This document shows, in pieces, positions 17,516 through 26,605 of a stretch of DNA of 64,000 nt. A program made the translations under genes and the position numbers. The DNA comes from Bradyrhizobium sp. CCBAU 051011. GTDB lineage: Bacteria > Pseudomonadota > Alphaproteobacteria > Rhizobiales > Xanthobacteraceae. How positions within the stretch are numbered: position 1 is the first letter of the stretch; each line of letters starts with the position of its first letter. The stretch spans positions 8,350,501 to 8,414,500 of the forward strand of contig NZ_CP022222.1 of NCBI RefSeq assembly GCF_009930815.1, in the 5' to 3' direction. Under the pieces are notes generated by a model, which saw only the letters and a program-made list of their open reading frames with translations, was not told where the DNA came from and made no database searches.

Positions 17516-17714
17516 GACATCATGGCCGCGCTCGGGCACACCACGCTTGCCGAAGCGGAACGATATACTCGCGACGCCGATCGCAAGCGCGGCGGCAAGC
17601 GCCGCGGTGACTCAGCTCAATGAACATCGCAAGAACAAACCTTCCCAAACCACACCCGAAAGTTTGGGAAAAGCGGCAAAAAGCGAAGGGAAAATAACGC
17701 CGAGACTACCCGCA

Positions 17715-17779
17715 TGGCGCTCCCTAGGGGAATCGAACCCCTTGAGCGGGCCGCCTCCTGACCGCTCGACGAAGGGAGC
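17715..17779 (-). pseudogene. tRNA-Glu-like remnant, probable attachment site
   Basis: Read on the minus strand it has a perfect 7-bp acceptor stem (GCTCCCT / AGGGAGC), discriminator G and CCA, a Glu-type D-arm (TCGTCGAGCGGTCAGGA) and a canonical T-arm (GGGGTTCGATTCCCC). The anticodon arm is cut: after GGCCCGCTCA the sequence goes straight into the T-arm, so roughly 13 bases (3' anticodon strand and variable loop) are missing. The anticodon would have been CTC (Glu). Its 3' end faces the integrase about 90 bases away, the standard position of a tyrosine-integrase attachment site. Not a functional tRNA as it stands. Confidence 0.7.
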
Positions 17780-17855
17780 TAAGCTATTGAAATTGCATCT
17801 AAACTTGCGACCTCCTCAACTCATCACAGCGCTTTTTCCTGCGTCCGGCACGTGA

Positions 17856-18136
17856 TAGATCTACCGCATTTCACTGGGGGATATAAGCGTCCGACCTTTT
17901 TCGAGTGACGGATGCGAGCGATGCCGGAAACCACCTTACAGAAGATGATAGGCGCGATCACCAATCTTGATCGGCTGAATCAAGCCGTCGCCGAGCGCCT
18001 TTACCCGGTTATCGCGAGAGACGGCGACAGCAGCGGACGAGGACACCGATCAGGATCGCAATCAGGACCTGGACATAAAGGAGGTTTTTACCACGGTCGA
18101 GACGCCCGCGCGGCCGCAGTTCCGATCTTGTCATGA
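17856..18136 (-). pseudogene. C4-dicarboxylate transporter DctA, N-terminal fragment
   Basis: Minus-strand frames show LLYVQVLIAILIGVLV (the first helix phrase of DctA) and, in a shifted frame, GDGLIQPIKI followed by VIAPIIFCKVVSGIARIRHS and KKVGRLYP, which is the DctA segment usually written IKMVIAPVIFCTVV. Only about 90 of roughly 440 codons remain, with at least two frameshifts. DctA imports dicarboxylates and feeds bacteroid nitrogen fixation, which fits a symbiosis island. Confidence 0.65.
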
Positions 18137-18406
18137 TTTTCCTACCCCAACACGAACTCGAATAACTGGCCGCCGCGCGCTGAGAGGCGAGCGACATCAC
18201 ACGAGCGGCCACCTTGTCCGGTTCAGACGACGATGTCGGAAGTCCGACAATCGGCAACGTCATCAAAAAGCAGGCAGTTACGGTGTTTTCCTCGCCAAGC
18301 AAGGCGCTCACCAGATTCGGCGAGCGGCACGCCGATTGCTGGGATCAGGCGCAAACCCGCCGCCGCTGCCGGAGTGCTCGCAGCGGCCCCGTCTCAGGAC
18401 TGCCCG

Positions 18407-19129
18407 ATGAGCCGCGCTCGATCGATCCCGATTAAGGCACTGATGCCGCTTATGCTCGGAAGTGAACAGTCGGCGAACATCAATGTCGCGCTTGCCGCCG
18501 AGTTCACCGAGCCGGCCGGGGATATCGTATCCTTCAAGCAGAAATCCGCACAGAAGGCCGTGTTCGGCGCGAGCCGACAGCTTTATAGCCAGATCACGCA
18601 AGGCGGGTCGTGACAAATGATTCTCACGGCCGACGATTCCCACCCGAAGAAATTGGTTGAGAATGGTTTTGCTGTACGTGAAGGCCGACTCACCCACGCT
18701 AGCAGCAACCTGGTGCTCTGGAGCAGAACGGCGAAGTTCGTGAACGGCTTCGACACGTTCAGGACGGCATCTATCCTAAAATTACAGATCTGCAACTCCG
18801 CCCCGGCGCTCTATGGCGCTGCGGTGGAAGCGATGAAGGCCATCGATGCCTATGAGGGCATGCAACCGAAGCTGGTCGAGGGCGCAACCATCACGCAGGC
18901 CTACCAATTCATCAAGACGGTCAATGCCGAGCTCAGCGCCGCCCCGCTTCCGCAACTCGCAGACAGCAAGAGCGTTTCGCGCTGGCTCGTGCCGCAGGAG
19001 TTTGTGACCCGATCTTGCGGAACGTCGTGCGGTTGCAGACTGACGCCGATAACCGAGCGACGCGCGCCTAAAGGTCCCGGTAGTCTACTCAATTATTACG
19101 CGAGCATGACAATGTGCTCGAACAGTTAA
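18407..19129 (+). pseudogene. modA: molybdate-binding protein ModA, copy 1, broken
   Basis: The mature part is recognisable: ANINVALAAEFTEPAGDIVS, FGASRQLYSQITQGG, then a stop near 18611 where intact ModA reads APFEVFLSAD, then ILTADDSHPKKLVENGFAV, LVLWSRTAKFV, YGAAVEAMKAIDAYEGMQPK and LVEGATITQAYQFIKTVNAE. The signal peptide is degenerate and the C-terminus loses frame after WLVPQEFV. At least two disabling changes are visible. It precedes intact modB and modC. Confidence 0.75.
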
Positions 19130-19139
19130 ATTGACGCGC

Positions 19140-19823
19140 ATGGATAGCTTTTCACCAGAAATCTGGCAGTCGCTCGGGCTTACGATCGAGCTCGCGAGCG
19201 TGACGACCGTGATCCTGCTGATCGTCGGCACGCCGCTCGCGTGGTGGCTAGCACGCTCGAAGAGCCTTTGGACGGAGGCCGTGGCCACGATCATCGCGCT
19301 GCCGCTGGTGCTGCCGCCAACAGTACTCGGTTTTTATCTGCTCGCCCTGCTCGGCCCGAACGGCCCGGTCGACCTTCTCGCCTCTCTCTGGGGCGGGCGC
19401 ACGCTGGCCTTCACCTTTGCGGGGCTCGTGGTTGGATCGGTTTTGTCAGCGCTGCCTTTGGTGGTGGAGCCCATCCGCTCCGCCTTCGCTGCTGTGGGTG
19501 ACCGGCCGCTGGAGATCGCGGCTACTCTGCGCGCCTCGCCCTTATATGCCTTCTTCACGGTCGCCCTGCCTCTGGCGCGACCGGGTCTTCTGACAGCCGC
19601 TGTGCTTGGCTTTGCGCATACGATCAGCACGTTTGGCGTCGTGGTGATGATCGGCGGCAACATTCCTGGGCGCACCAAGGTGCTGTCGGCCTTTCTCTTC
19701 GACTTTGTCCAAGAGTCGCGCTGGCGCGAAGCAAGCTGGCTTGCCGGCGCCATGGCGATGTTCGCCGTTGCGGTCGTCCTCACCTTAACCTTGATCGACA
19801 AAAACAGCAGGAGGAGCACGTGA
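19140..19823 (+). CDS. modB: molybdate ABC transporter permease ModB
   Basis: 227 residues and about five transmembrane helices ([40 protein letters not shown] and others). The ATPase-docking EAA loop is [20 protein letters not shown], and the C-terminal [19 protein letters not shown] is typical of ModB. The ATG at 19140 is chosen; a TTG at 19131 is possible. The stop overlaps the modC start. It forms the channel for molybdate uptake, needed for the nitrogenase FeMo cofactor and so for NifQ nearby. Looks intact. Confidence 0.9.
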   Translation: MDSFSPEIWQSLGLTIELASVTTVILLIVGTPLAWWLARSKSLWTEAVATIIALPLVLPPTVLGFYLLALLGPNGPVDLLASLWGGRTLAFTFAGLVVGSVLSALPLVVEPIRSAFAAVGDRPLEIAATLRASPLYAFFTVALPLARPGLLTAAVLGFAHTISTFGVVVMIGGNIPGRTKVLSAFLFDFVQESRWREASWLAGAMAMFAVAVVLTLTLIDKNSRRST

Positions 19824-20986
19824 GGACAGCCACACCGGGCCGGATTGAAATTGCCTTTAGAGGCAGTATCGCTAGCTTTCCACTCGATACACAATTCAGC
19901 GTACCGGCCAAAGGCGTGGCGGCGATTTTCGGCCCGCCAGGCTGCGGAAAGACTGCGGTGGCGCGCTGCATCGCTGGCCTTGAGCGTTTGCCGGCCAGCT
20001 TCTGCGCCATCGATGGCGAGGTATGGCAGGACGAGACTACCTTCCGCCCGCCGCATCTGCGTTCCATTGGCTATGTGTCTCAGGAGGCGGGCCTTTTTCC
20101 CCATTTGTCGGTCAGGCGCAACCTGCTTTATGGTGCGCCCAAACCCAAACCGATGCCGATCGCGTTTGATGAGGTGGTCGAACTGCTCGACCTAGCGCCG
20201 CTACTCGACCGCTCTCCCTCGCATCTCTCCGGCGGGGAGCGGCAGCGCGTCGCCATGGGTCGCGCGCTGTTGTCTCAGCCCAGACTGCTTGTGATGGACG
20301 AGCCGCTTGCTGCGCTCCACAACCGCGCCAAACGTGAGATTCTGCCGTTCGTCGAACGCCTGCCCGCGAAGCTCGCGCTGCCGATGATCTACATCGGCCA
20401 TGACATGGCGGAGATCGAACGCTTTGCCGATTATCTCGTTATGATGGATCGCGGCATGGTGACTGCGGCTGGGCCGCTGCATGTCTTGCAGACCGATCCT
20501 GCGCTGCCGCTTGCACCAAGCCGCGAAGCCGCCATCAGCCTTGATGCCGTGGTGAGCGGCTATGATGGACGCTATGGGCTTCTTATTCTCCGCCTCAAAG
20601 GTGCGCGCCTGTTGGTTCCGGCGCCGCCGCTTGCACCCGGCGTGCACCAACGGCTGCGCATCGCCGCCTGCGACGTCAGCGTCGCGCGCGAAGCGCCGCG
20701 CGCAGGCTCCATCCTCAACGTCTTTCCGGCGCGCATCAGAGCCTGTTTGCCGCTCGGCGCGGCTGAGATCACGCTGGTACTTGCGCTCGGCACCGGGGGC
20801 TCGGGCGCAGAGATTTTAGCGCGCATCACGCGTTTCTCCTTTGATTCGCTAGGACTCAAGGATGGAATGGACGTATTCGCCCAGCTCAAGCACATCTCGC
20901 TACTCTCGGCCTCTGAACCGCCACTGCAAACCATACCAGCTTCCACGCCAACAGCAGAGCCTGGACAGGCAAGCGCCGCGGCGTGA
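19820..20986 (+). CDS. modC: molybdate ABC transporter ATPase ModC
   Basis: 388 residues, starting with GTG overlapping the modB stop. Walker A is GPPGCGKT (slightly variant), Q-loop in [16 protein letters not shown], signature [16 protein letters not shown], Walker B LLVMDEPL, then a D-loop AALHNR where Asp is replaced by His, and the switch region [16 protein letters not shown]-terminal MOP-like domain ([20 protein letters not shown]) follows. The D-loop change and the variant Walker A are worth noting but other motifs are complete. Extra C-terminal residues (after about 360) are Ser/Ala/Pro-rich. Confidence 0.9.
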   Translation: MRTATPGRIEIAFRGSIASFPLDTQFSVPAKGVAAIFGPPGCGKTAVARCIAGLERLPASFCAIDGEVWQDETTFRPPHLRSIGYVSQEAGLFPHLSVRRNLLYGAPKPKPMPIAFDEVVELLDLAPLLDRSPSHLSGGERQRVAMGRALLSQPRLLVMDEPLAALHNRAKREILPFVERLPAKLALPMIYIGHDMAEIERFADYLVMMDRGMVTAAGPLHVLQTDPALPLAPSREAAISLDAVVSGYDGRYGLLILRLKGARLLVPAPPLAPGVHQRLRIAACDVSVAREAPRAGSILNVFPARIRACLPLGAAEITLVLALGTGGSGAEILARITRFSFDSLGLKDGMDVFAQLKHISLLSASEPPLQTIPASTPTAEPGQASAAA

Positions 20987-21255
20987 AACGAGAAGCTCGG
21001 CACGAGAGGCGAGCAGCATCATCTTAAGCCTCCACTCTTGTCGTGCCACGCCATGTGCGGTTGAAGACGCCGATATCGGAAGCACGACAAGCCGACCCAG
21101 CCATTCGACAGGGCACGCTGGCAGCTATGCGCGTTTGCTGTCGTCAACCAAGGCCGCGCACCATTTTCCTGAACGGCACGCGGATTGCTGGGATAAGGAG
21201 CTAAAGAGCCGCGATGGCCAAAGCCATCGCAGCGGCCCCGTCCCAGGAATTTCCG

Positions 21256-21929
21256 ATGACGCTTACCCGATTGATCCTGATCAATTCAATTCTGACGCTG
21301 CTTATAATCGGAAATGCAGAAGCGGCAGAGATCGATGTGGCGGTCGCTGCGAACTTCACCATGCCGGCCAAGGAGATGCAGCGTCGTTGAAGCAAAAGAC
21401 CAGGCGAGGCCCCGTTTAGCTTTGGCGCGAGCGGACAGTTTTACGGCCAGATCACGCAAGGGGCGCCCTTTGAGGTGTTTCTCTCGGCCGAATGCCCGCC
21501 CGAGCAAACTGGCCGAGAACCGTCTCGCGGTTCCGCAAAGCCGCTTCACCCATGCGATCGGCAACCTCGTGCTGTGGAGTTCGACTCAGAAGTTCGTGAA
21601 CGACGCGGAGACTTTCGCAAAACTGTCGATCTACAATCCGGCGGCAGCGTTCTATGGCGCAGCCGCGGAGCACGCTGTGAAAGCGCTCGGCACCTGTGAG
21701 TCGACGCAGCCGAAGCTGGTCGCGGGATTCTCGTGTCTTTCTGGGACGGACGCACCCCCCTTCATCTTTGCCGGGCCTGTGGTCGGATCAGTTTTATACG
21801 CGCTGTCTTTCGTGGTACAGCCGCTTCCGAACGCCTCCGTGGCCAAGCTGGCTTGCCGTGGGCATGGTGATGTTCGGCCTTGCGGTAATCTTCACCCCAG
21901 CCTTGATCGAGAACTGCAGCGCAAGTAGA
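21256..21929 (+). pseudogene. modA and modB, copy 2, degraded
   Basis: The start is better kept than in copy 1: MTLTRLILINSILTLLIIGN then AEAAEIDVAVAANFTMPAKE (signal peptide and mature ModA start). A stop follows near 21388; downstream FSFGASGQFYGQITQGAPFE and, in changing frames, LYNPAAAFYGAAAEHAVKAL remain. From about 21746 the sequence jumps into modB (FAGPVVGSVLYALSFVVQPL) and then to its last codons before 21929. Large deletions remove most of modB. Confidence 0.65.
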
Positions 21930-21933
21930 GCAC

Positions 21934-22080
21934 GTGAGGACAGCCACACCAGACCGGATCGAAATCGCCTTCAGCGATAGGCTCTCTAGCTTTGCGATCG
22001 ATGCGCAGTTCAGTGTACGGGCCAAAGGTGTGGCGGCGACCTCCAGCACGGCGCGCATGACGCGCCGCTGCCTATACGCT
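21934..22080 (+). pseudogene. modC, copy 2, N-terminal remnant
   Basis: Starts with GTG and reads RTATPDRIEIAFSDRLSSFA, IDAQFSVRAKGVAA, parallel to the modC start at 19820, then loses similarity before the Walker A motif. No ATPase motif survives. Confidence 0.65.
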
Positions 22081-22234
22081 AAGGCTCAACTATGGAATTG
22101 ACGTATTCGCCCCAGGTCAAAGGCCGTCCCGCTGGTTCACGACCTCTGAACCCTACGGCATCGCGCCATCTACGCCAGCAGTAGATACTGGACAGGCAGG
22201 CGCTGCAGGTGAAACGAGCCAGAGGATCAAGCCT

Positions 22235-22747
22235 ATGATCGCCAACCTCGCCGAGATCGATCCCAAGCGCCTTGCGGCAATCCTCTACAGGCCGGAACAA
22301 GACGCGGATAGACTGCTCGCCGACTTCACCCAGGATCTCGCGCGGCAAGGCGTGCGCGTCGGCGGCATCGTCCAGCGAAACTTCAAGGGCGCAAACGGCA
22401 CGAAAACCATGCTAGCGCTCGACGTTGCAACGGGGCGCGAGATTCCGATCTGTCAACCACTCGGCAGCGGCGCCACGTCCTGCAAACTCGATGCTAATGG
22501 GCTCGCAGATGCCGCAGTTGTTGTGTCCCGCGCGATCAAGCGGCACGTCGATCTACTCGTAATCAACAAATTCTCTAAGCAAGAGGCGTCCGGCCGGGGC
22601 CTGCGCGACGAATTTGCTGATGCCATCATTGCTGGAGTGCCGCTCCTCACCGCCGTCCCCGAAAAATGCCATGCCGCCTGGCGGACATTCACCGGAGATG
22701 TCGGCACGACGCTGCGGTGCGAGCGCCAGGTCGTGGAGGGATGGTGA
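22235..22747 (+). CDS. DUF2478 protein (molybdate-associated)
   Basis: 170 residues. AAILYRPEQDADRLLADFTQ, GVRVGGIVQRNFKGANGTKT, LLVINKFSKQEASGRGLRDE and IIAGVPLLTAVPEKCHAAWR follow the DUF2478 pattern, a P-loop-NTPase-like family (NKF resembling an NKxD-type motif) often found beside molybdenum transport genes. The exact biochemical role is not known to me. It stands 150 bases after the duplicated mod remnants and looks intact. Confidence 0.75.
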   Translation: MIANLAEIDPKRLAAILYRPEQDADRLLADFTQDLARQGVRVGGIVQRNFKGANGTKTMLALDVATGREIPICQPLGSGATSCKLDANGLADAAVVVSRAIKRHVDLLVINKFSKQEASGRGLRDEFADAIIAGVPLLTAVPEKCHAAWRTFTGDVGTTLRCERQVVEGW

Positions 22748-23194
22748 CGCGACATCGCCCTGCGCCTGCCGCGCATCCGCGCGCATTGCATCCCGTCAGC
22801 GGCTATTTACCCACATCAGATCCGATAGACTGATCACGCGCGGGAGGACATCCACAATTTTGATCCCGAGAACGTGCGCCACGTCATTAACGTCATTGCC
22901 GGTTCCCGCGCCACCTCACATCCGCTGTCCTCGTGCGCGTCGTGGGGTCGATCCGTGGCTTGGCGGAACATTGCCGCGGGCGCTGGGTTTCATCTTAATC
23001 AATTGCAATCGTTCGGCATCATAACCCGAACAGTTGGCTTGGGGCTAATCGTTCAAAGGCGCGCAACCGGCGGAGCACGGCAACATGCTCGGTTGTTGAT
23101 GCAGGACGGCAGAACCATTCAAACAATGCTGTTAAGATGCCATCACGACGAGCATCCGATTGTCACATTTCACCCAGTTGAATCGCGATATCAT
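22748..23194. other. no gene recognised
   Basis: About 450 bases before the sigma-54 promoter. An open frame (22874-23314) overlaps the peroxiredoxin start and shows no domain. No exact NifA site (TGT-N10-ACA) is present here. Confidence 0.4.
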
Positions 23195-23211
23195 CTGGCA
23201 TATCGCTTGCT
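23195..23211 (+). promoter_or_regulatory. sigma-54 (RpoN) promoter of the peroxiredoxin gene
   Basis: CTGGCATATCGCTTGCT has GG and GC exactly 10 bases apart, as in -24/-12 promoters (consensus TGGCAC-N5-TTGCW). It ends 54 bases before the ATG at 23266. Confidence 0.75.
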
Positions 23212-23265
23212 TCGCCTGATGCCGGAATCATCGGTTTCTGCGCGAAGCAATCTTGTGAGGACAAT

Positions 23266-23820
23266 ATGCTTGGAATTGGAAGCAAGTTGCCGTCGTTCGA
23301 AATCACAGGCGTGAAGCCCGGTTTTCATCTGCACGAGGAAAACGGGCAGAGCGCGTTCGAGACGCTGACGGAAAACAGCTTTCCTGGAAAATGGAAAGTC
23401 ATCTTCTTCTACCCCAAGGATTTCACCTTCGTCTGCCCAACCGAGATCGCGGAGTTTGCCCGGCTATCGAAGGATTTCGCCGAGCGCGATGCTGTGGTGC
23501 TAGGCGGTTCGACCGACAACGAGTTCTGCAAGCTCGCTTGGCGGCGCTCGCACAAGGACCTGCAACATCTGCCAATCTGGCAGTTTGCCGACACTAAGGG
23601 CGGGCTGGTCGATGGCCTCGATGTGCGTTCGCCCGACGGCGTCGCTTATCGCTACACATTCGTCGTCGACCCCGACAATACCATCCAGCACGTCTACGCG
23701 ACCAATCTAAATGTCGGCCGCAGCCCGAAGGACACGCTGCGCGTTCTGGACGCGCTACAGACCGACGAGCTCTGCGCCTGTAACCGCGAGATCGGCGGCG
23801 AAACCCTGAAAGTTGCTTGA
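23266..23820 (+). CDS. AhpC/Prx-type peroxiredoxin
   Basis: 184 residues. The thioredoxin-fold core is [20 protein letters not shown] with the peroxidatic Cys57; the second half ([40 protein letters not shown]) is the usual AhpC fold, and C170/C172 in DELCACN near the end are candidate resolving cysteines. The enzyme reduces hydrogen peroxide and organic peroxides. It is followed after seven bases by an AhpD-type partner, so the two make a complete reductase pair. The sigma-54 promoter places it under RpoN control, fitting protection of nitrogenase-containing cells. GAGG precedes the ATG. Confidence 0.9.
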   Translation: MLGIGSKLPSFEITGVKPGFHLHEENGQSAFETLTENSFPGKWKVIFFYPKDFTFVCPTEIAEFARLSKDFAERDAVVLGGSTDNEFCKLAWRRSHKDLQHLPIWQFADTKGGLVDGLDVRSPDGVAYRYTFVVDPDNTIQHVYATNLNVGRSPKDTLRVLDALQTDELCACNREIGGETLKVA

Positions 23821-23827
23821 GGCATCA

Positions 23828-24373
23828 ATGTCGATTGAACAGCTAAAGGACCAGATTCCCGATTTCGCCAAGGACGTGAGACTCAACTTGGCTTCGATCC
23901 TGTCGGATGAGACGCTATCACCGCAGAGCAAATACGGGCTGTTGCTCGCCACCGCGATTGCGGTCCGCAATCCCCTGGTGATCGCCGCAATGGAATCTGC
24001 GGCCGCCGTCGTGATAACGCCGGCCGCGGTCGCGGCGGCAAAATCCGCGGCCTCCATGATGGCGATGAACAACGTCTACTACCGCTTCGTTCACCTCGCC
24101 TCCAATCCGGAATACAAGACGATGCCGGCGCGGCTGCGCATGAACGTGATCGGCAATCCCGGCGTGGACAAAGCCGATTTCGAGCTGTGGTCGCTGGCGG
24201 TAAGCGCCATCAACGGCTGCGGCGCCTGCATGGACGCCCATGAGAAGGCGCTGCGGGAAGCCGGCGTCAGCTCGGCGGCCATCCAAACCGCGGTCCGCTT
24301 TGCCGCGATCGTGCAGTCGGTTGCGGTTGCGATCGAGGCGGCCGGCATGGGCGTGACCCAGGCGGTGGAGTGA
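23828..24373 (+). CDS. AhpD-like alkylhydroperoxidase
   Basis: 181 residues, all-helical carboxymuconolactone-decarboxylase fold. The active-site motif [19 protein letters not shown] (CxxC plus His four residues on) is complete. AhpD reduces oxidised AhpC. The ATG at 23828 has GAGG upstream; an in-frame alternative start at 23813 would overlap the ahpC end. Long Ala-rich helix [19 protein letters not shown] at about residues 58-76 is normal for the family. Confidence 0.9.
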   Translation: MSIEQLKDQIPDFAKDVRLNLASILSDETLSPQSKYGLLLATAIAVRNPLVIAAMESAAAVVITPAAVAAAKSAASMMAMNNVYYRFVHLASNPEYKTMPARLRMNVIGNPGVDKADFELWSLAVSAINGCGACMDAHEKALREAGVSSAAIQTAVRFAAIVQSVAVAIEAAGMGVTQAVE

Positions 24374-24578
24374 TCCTCCGCGCTCATTGCCGAGGGTGTT
24401 TTAGAATCCAGATGCGGTTGATACTCCAACAACTTCAGGCGCATTCGGAAAAAAGCGCCCCCTCAGCAATTTCAATAGCTTGGCAGCCCTCTCCAAACGA
24501 AAATAGCGCGTCCGGCTGGAGCGCACGTTCGCGGCGCCTACCGCGAGGCGAGGCCTTCCAATAGTGATCAGATCGAAG

Positions 24579-26113
24579 TTAAGGAGCTCTGCAGCTTCGG
24601 TACTTTCGTCGGTATGCAGCTAAGAAGTCTTCGTCTGCGCAGATGCACCGTCCTGACGTATCTTTTGCCTTAGGATCGTGAAGATGCGACGCGAGTGGAC
24701 GAAGCAGGTTAATCCGTGTGCTTGTGGTCCGCAGGTTCAGAAGGCCGGAAGCGTGCTTCACGAGATGCGCCGCCAACATTATGCCAGCGAGAGCCGACTG
24801 AAACGACATCGGCACAACGGCTCTCACCGGCTGCGCTCCGTCCGTCAGGCGCATGACAATCCCTCCGCAGATTGCCCGCTGGTGAAAGCATCGGACGGAC
24901 TGGCCGACAAACTCTTTAAGGGCTTCGGACGGAATGTTGAACGCTTTGGCGACACGTTCGACGAAACCTACATCCACCGGCCTGTTCGTCTGAAGGAGAT
25001 CCCGGATCTCCTGTTGGGCCTCCGGCATCTTGAGCTCCTCAGCAATCTTCTCGTCTTCGTCTTTATTTTCCCGTGAGGCAAGTAAAGGCAGGCCAGACAT
25101 GCCCGGCCGTCATCAAAGCCATGGCGCGACACTCCGAGATCAAGCTCTTGTGTCCAGGCGTTTACGATCCATTTCGGCAACGCCCCCTGCGCGGCAATGC
25201 GGTCCGGAGCGTTGTCCAATGCGACAGCAACTCTTTCGAACATCCAATCGTTCCGGTCGCTCACATAGACGTCCCATTTGACACAATGAGCCGACACTTC
25301 CAGCGCCGTATCCACGAGCGCGGCACGCGCCAGATCCACTTTTGGTGAACCAACATCACATTGGCCGGCCAGCACGTAGCGCTGTAGATTCGAAAGGTCG
25401 ACCTCCTCATCGTCCACCAGACGAAGCGATCCTTTAATGCTCGCCGTGCGAGCCAAAGCCCAAATCGCGCCATTGCCGATCGCGCCGAGCCCGACGAGGT
25501 GAGTCTCGCCGATATCCGTTCCTTCCAAACCCGGACCGGAGTCAGGGGTACCCTGGGCGTAGGTCAGCATTGACAGGTCGATAAGCTCGTCCGCGTCGCC
25601 CTGCTCCAGCTGGTCGGCAAATACCGTCCGAAAGACGTTGGCTGCCGCGAAGCATGACGCAGCTCCCGCGCCAAACGGATTCATCGACTTGCCGGAACCA
25701 ACCAGACCGCGGCTCGAAAGTTTGGCTCTCCATCCCTCCGAGCCGATGAAGAAGGTCGGACACTTAATGCGCGACGGACTGCTTCCAACGACCACGGAAA
25801 CCGTGACGGCCTTCCTGGTTTTCGCGAGCTCGATCTCAGGATTGATGGACTTCGCCAGGAACTCCAGGATTGGAACATGATCCTTCGCCTTTGCATCAAG
25901 CGGCCGCAGCGCGATCGTCGGATAAAGGCGCGACAACAGCCTGATGATCATATCCAGGCTGGCTCTGCCTTCCCGCGACTGCACGGCTGCGCCGTCGAAA
26001 GACACTCCGATCACTTGCGCGGCAAGCCTGTCCTCGAACGCCGACATCTTGAAATTGGTCAGCGCCCGCGACGCTGCCGACGCCGCGCGGTCCATGAAGT
26101 TGGCCCTGGCCAT
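24579..26113 (-). pseudogene. E1-like ThiF-family activating enzyme, single frameshift
   Basis: Last gene of a ubiquitin-like operon. An unassigned N-terminal domain of about 200 residues is followed by the ThiF/Uba fold: ETHLVGLGAIGNGAIWALAR (GxGxxG), LRLVDDEEVDLSNLQRYVLA (Asp and the SNLxR motif), VAVALDNAPDRIAAQGALPK, and a Cys-rich loop GRACLACLYLP. At 25066-25069 (an A4 run on the coding strand) the frame is lost; one base more would join PHGK to NKDEDEKIAEELKMPEAQQE, continuing through AICGGIVMRLTD to a stop at 24579. The total would be about 510 residues. E1 enzymes adenylate the C-terminal Gly of the Ubl. Sequencing error, a real mutation or slippage are all possible. Confidence 0.8.
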
Positions 26114-26116
26114 CGT

Positions 26117-26605
26117 TCAATCCTTGATTAAAATCATCCGCGTAACCTGGCCAACCGACAAGGGGCGCCACACTCCAGCCCCGTCAAGCCGGTACGATGC
26201 GACGTTCCTGAGATCGAAGGGCACTCGCGCGAAGTCAGGCACGACCAAAGACAAGCACCCCACCGTCGTGGCGATCGCGTACTCGTCGTCCGTGCTGGAA
26301 TGATAGGCTCGGCCGGGATGACTGTGTATCTGGGCAATGAGCGCAAGCTTCTCCCGGTACAGCCATACATTTATGCGATGCAGCTCTTCAGGTCCTATTA
26401 CGACGCACACTCCATCGGCAGTACGTATGTGGCGCTGGGCAGGAATGAGCGTCCTATGTACCTGAAAATGGTGCCCCGTCTGACGGCCTACCCAAAGGCC
26501 GAGACCTTCATGCCCTTCACAACCCACCTTCCGCAAATGGGCATCGAGTTCATCTACGCAGCCGGGCGGCACCGAGAGGACCGTAACGTCCGCAATCTGA
26601 TTCAT
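26117..26605 (-). CDS. JAB/JAMM-family isopeptidase
   Basis: 162 residues. The metalloprotease motif is complete: Glu early (GHEGLGLWVGRQ), then IAQIHSHPGRAYHSSTDD (His-x-His and the Ser/Asp positions). Zn-dependent JAB proteins cleave ubiquitin-like proteins from targets or precursors. The ATG at 26605 overlaps the E2-like stop by four bases, and the gene ends three bases before the E1-like start. The upstream in-frame region that lengthens the frame to 26755 overlaps the E2-like gene and is not used. Confidence 0.85.
   Translation of the reverse strand: MNQIADVTVLSVPPGCVDELDAHLRKVGCEGHEGLGLWVGRQTGHHFQVHRTLIPAQRHIRTADGVCVVIGPEELHRINVWLYREKLALIAQIHSHPGRAYHSSTDDEYAIATTVGCLSLVVPDFARVPFDLRNVASYRLDGAGVWRPLSVGQVTRMILIKD

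Larger units (their letters stand above)
15090..17624 (+). pseudogene. tyrosine integrase, frameshifted and split by an IS
   Basis: The N-terminal part (MTRKRRRLPPHVEANTVKGH, core-binding YNSRLEQIRTDHGHRAFSGL) is in one frame up to about 15600. The catalytic domain continues in the next frame: GTARIDTHALTW (first catalytic Arg), then after a further shift near 15915 PHGLRKTLGRLLADAGCSAH (His-x-x-Arg). At 15994 an IS interrupts the gene; after it MAALGHTTLAEAERYTRDAD supplies the catalytic Tyr, and the C-terminus is again frameshifted near 17600 (TQLNEHRKNKPSQTTPESLG in another frame). It must be inactive in integration and excision. The tRNA-Glu-like remnant at 17715-17779 is its probable attachment site. 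Confidence 0.85.
18183..22220 (+). repeat. tandem duplication of the modABC region
   Basis: Unit 1 begins near 18183 and unit 2 near 21005 (both with GAGGCGAGC followed by related sequence). Both contain upstream remnants with GCGGATTGCTGGGAT or GCCGATTGCTGGGAT, a modA, modB and modC in the same order, and both end with TGGACAGGCA(A/G)GCGC. Unit 2 is shortened by deletions to about 1.2 kb. The copies have diverged, so the event is old. Confidence 0.65.

Noticed and set aside
23000..23194. NifA site for the peroxiredoxin promoter
   Set aside because: TGT occurs several times but never with ACA after 10 (or 11) bases; near misses such as TGT-N10-CCA are too weak.
25060..25080. Programmed -1 frameshift in the E1-like gene
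   Set aside because: No X-XXY-YYZ heptamer in the correct phase (codons GGG AAA ATA); an indel in the A-run is simpler. Kept only as an alternative.
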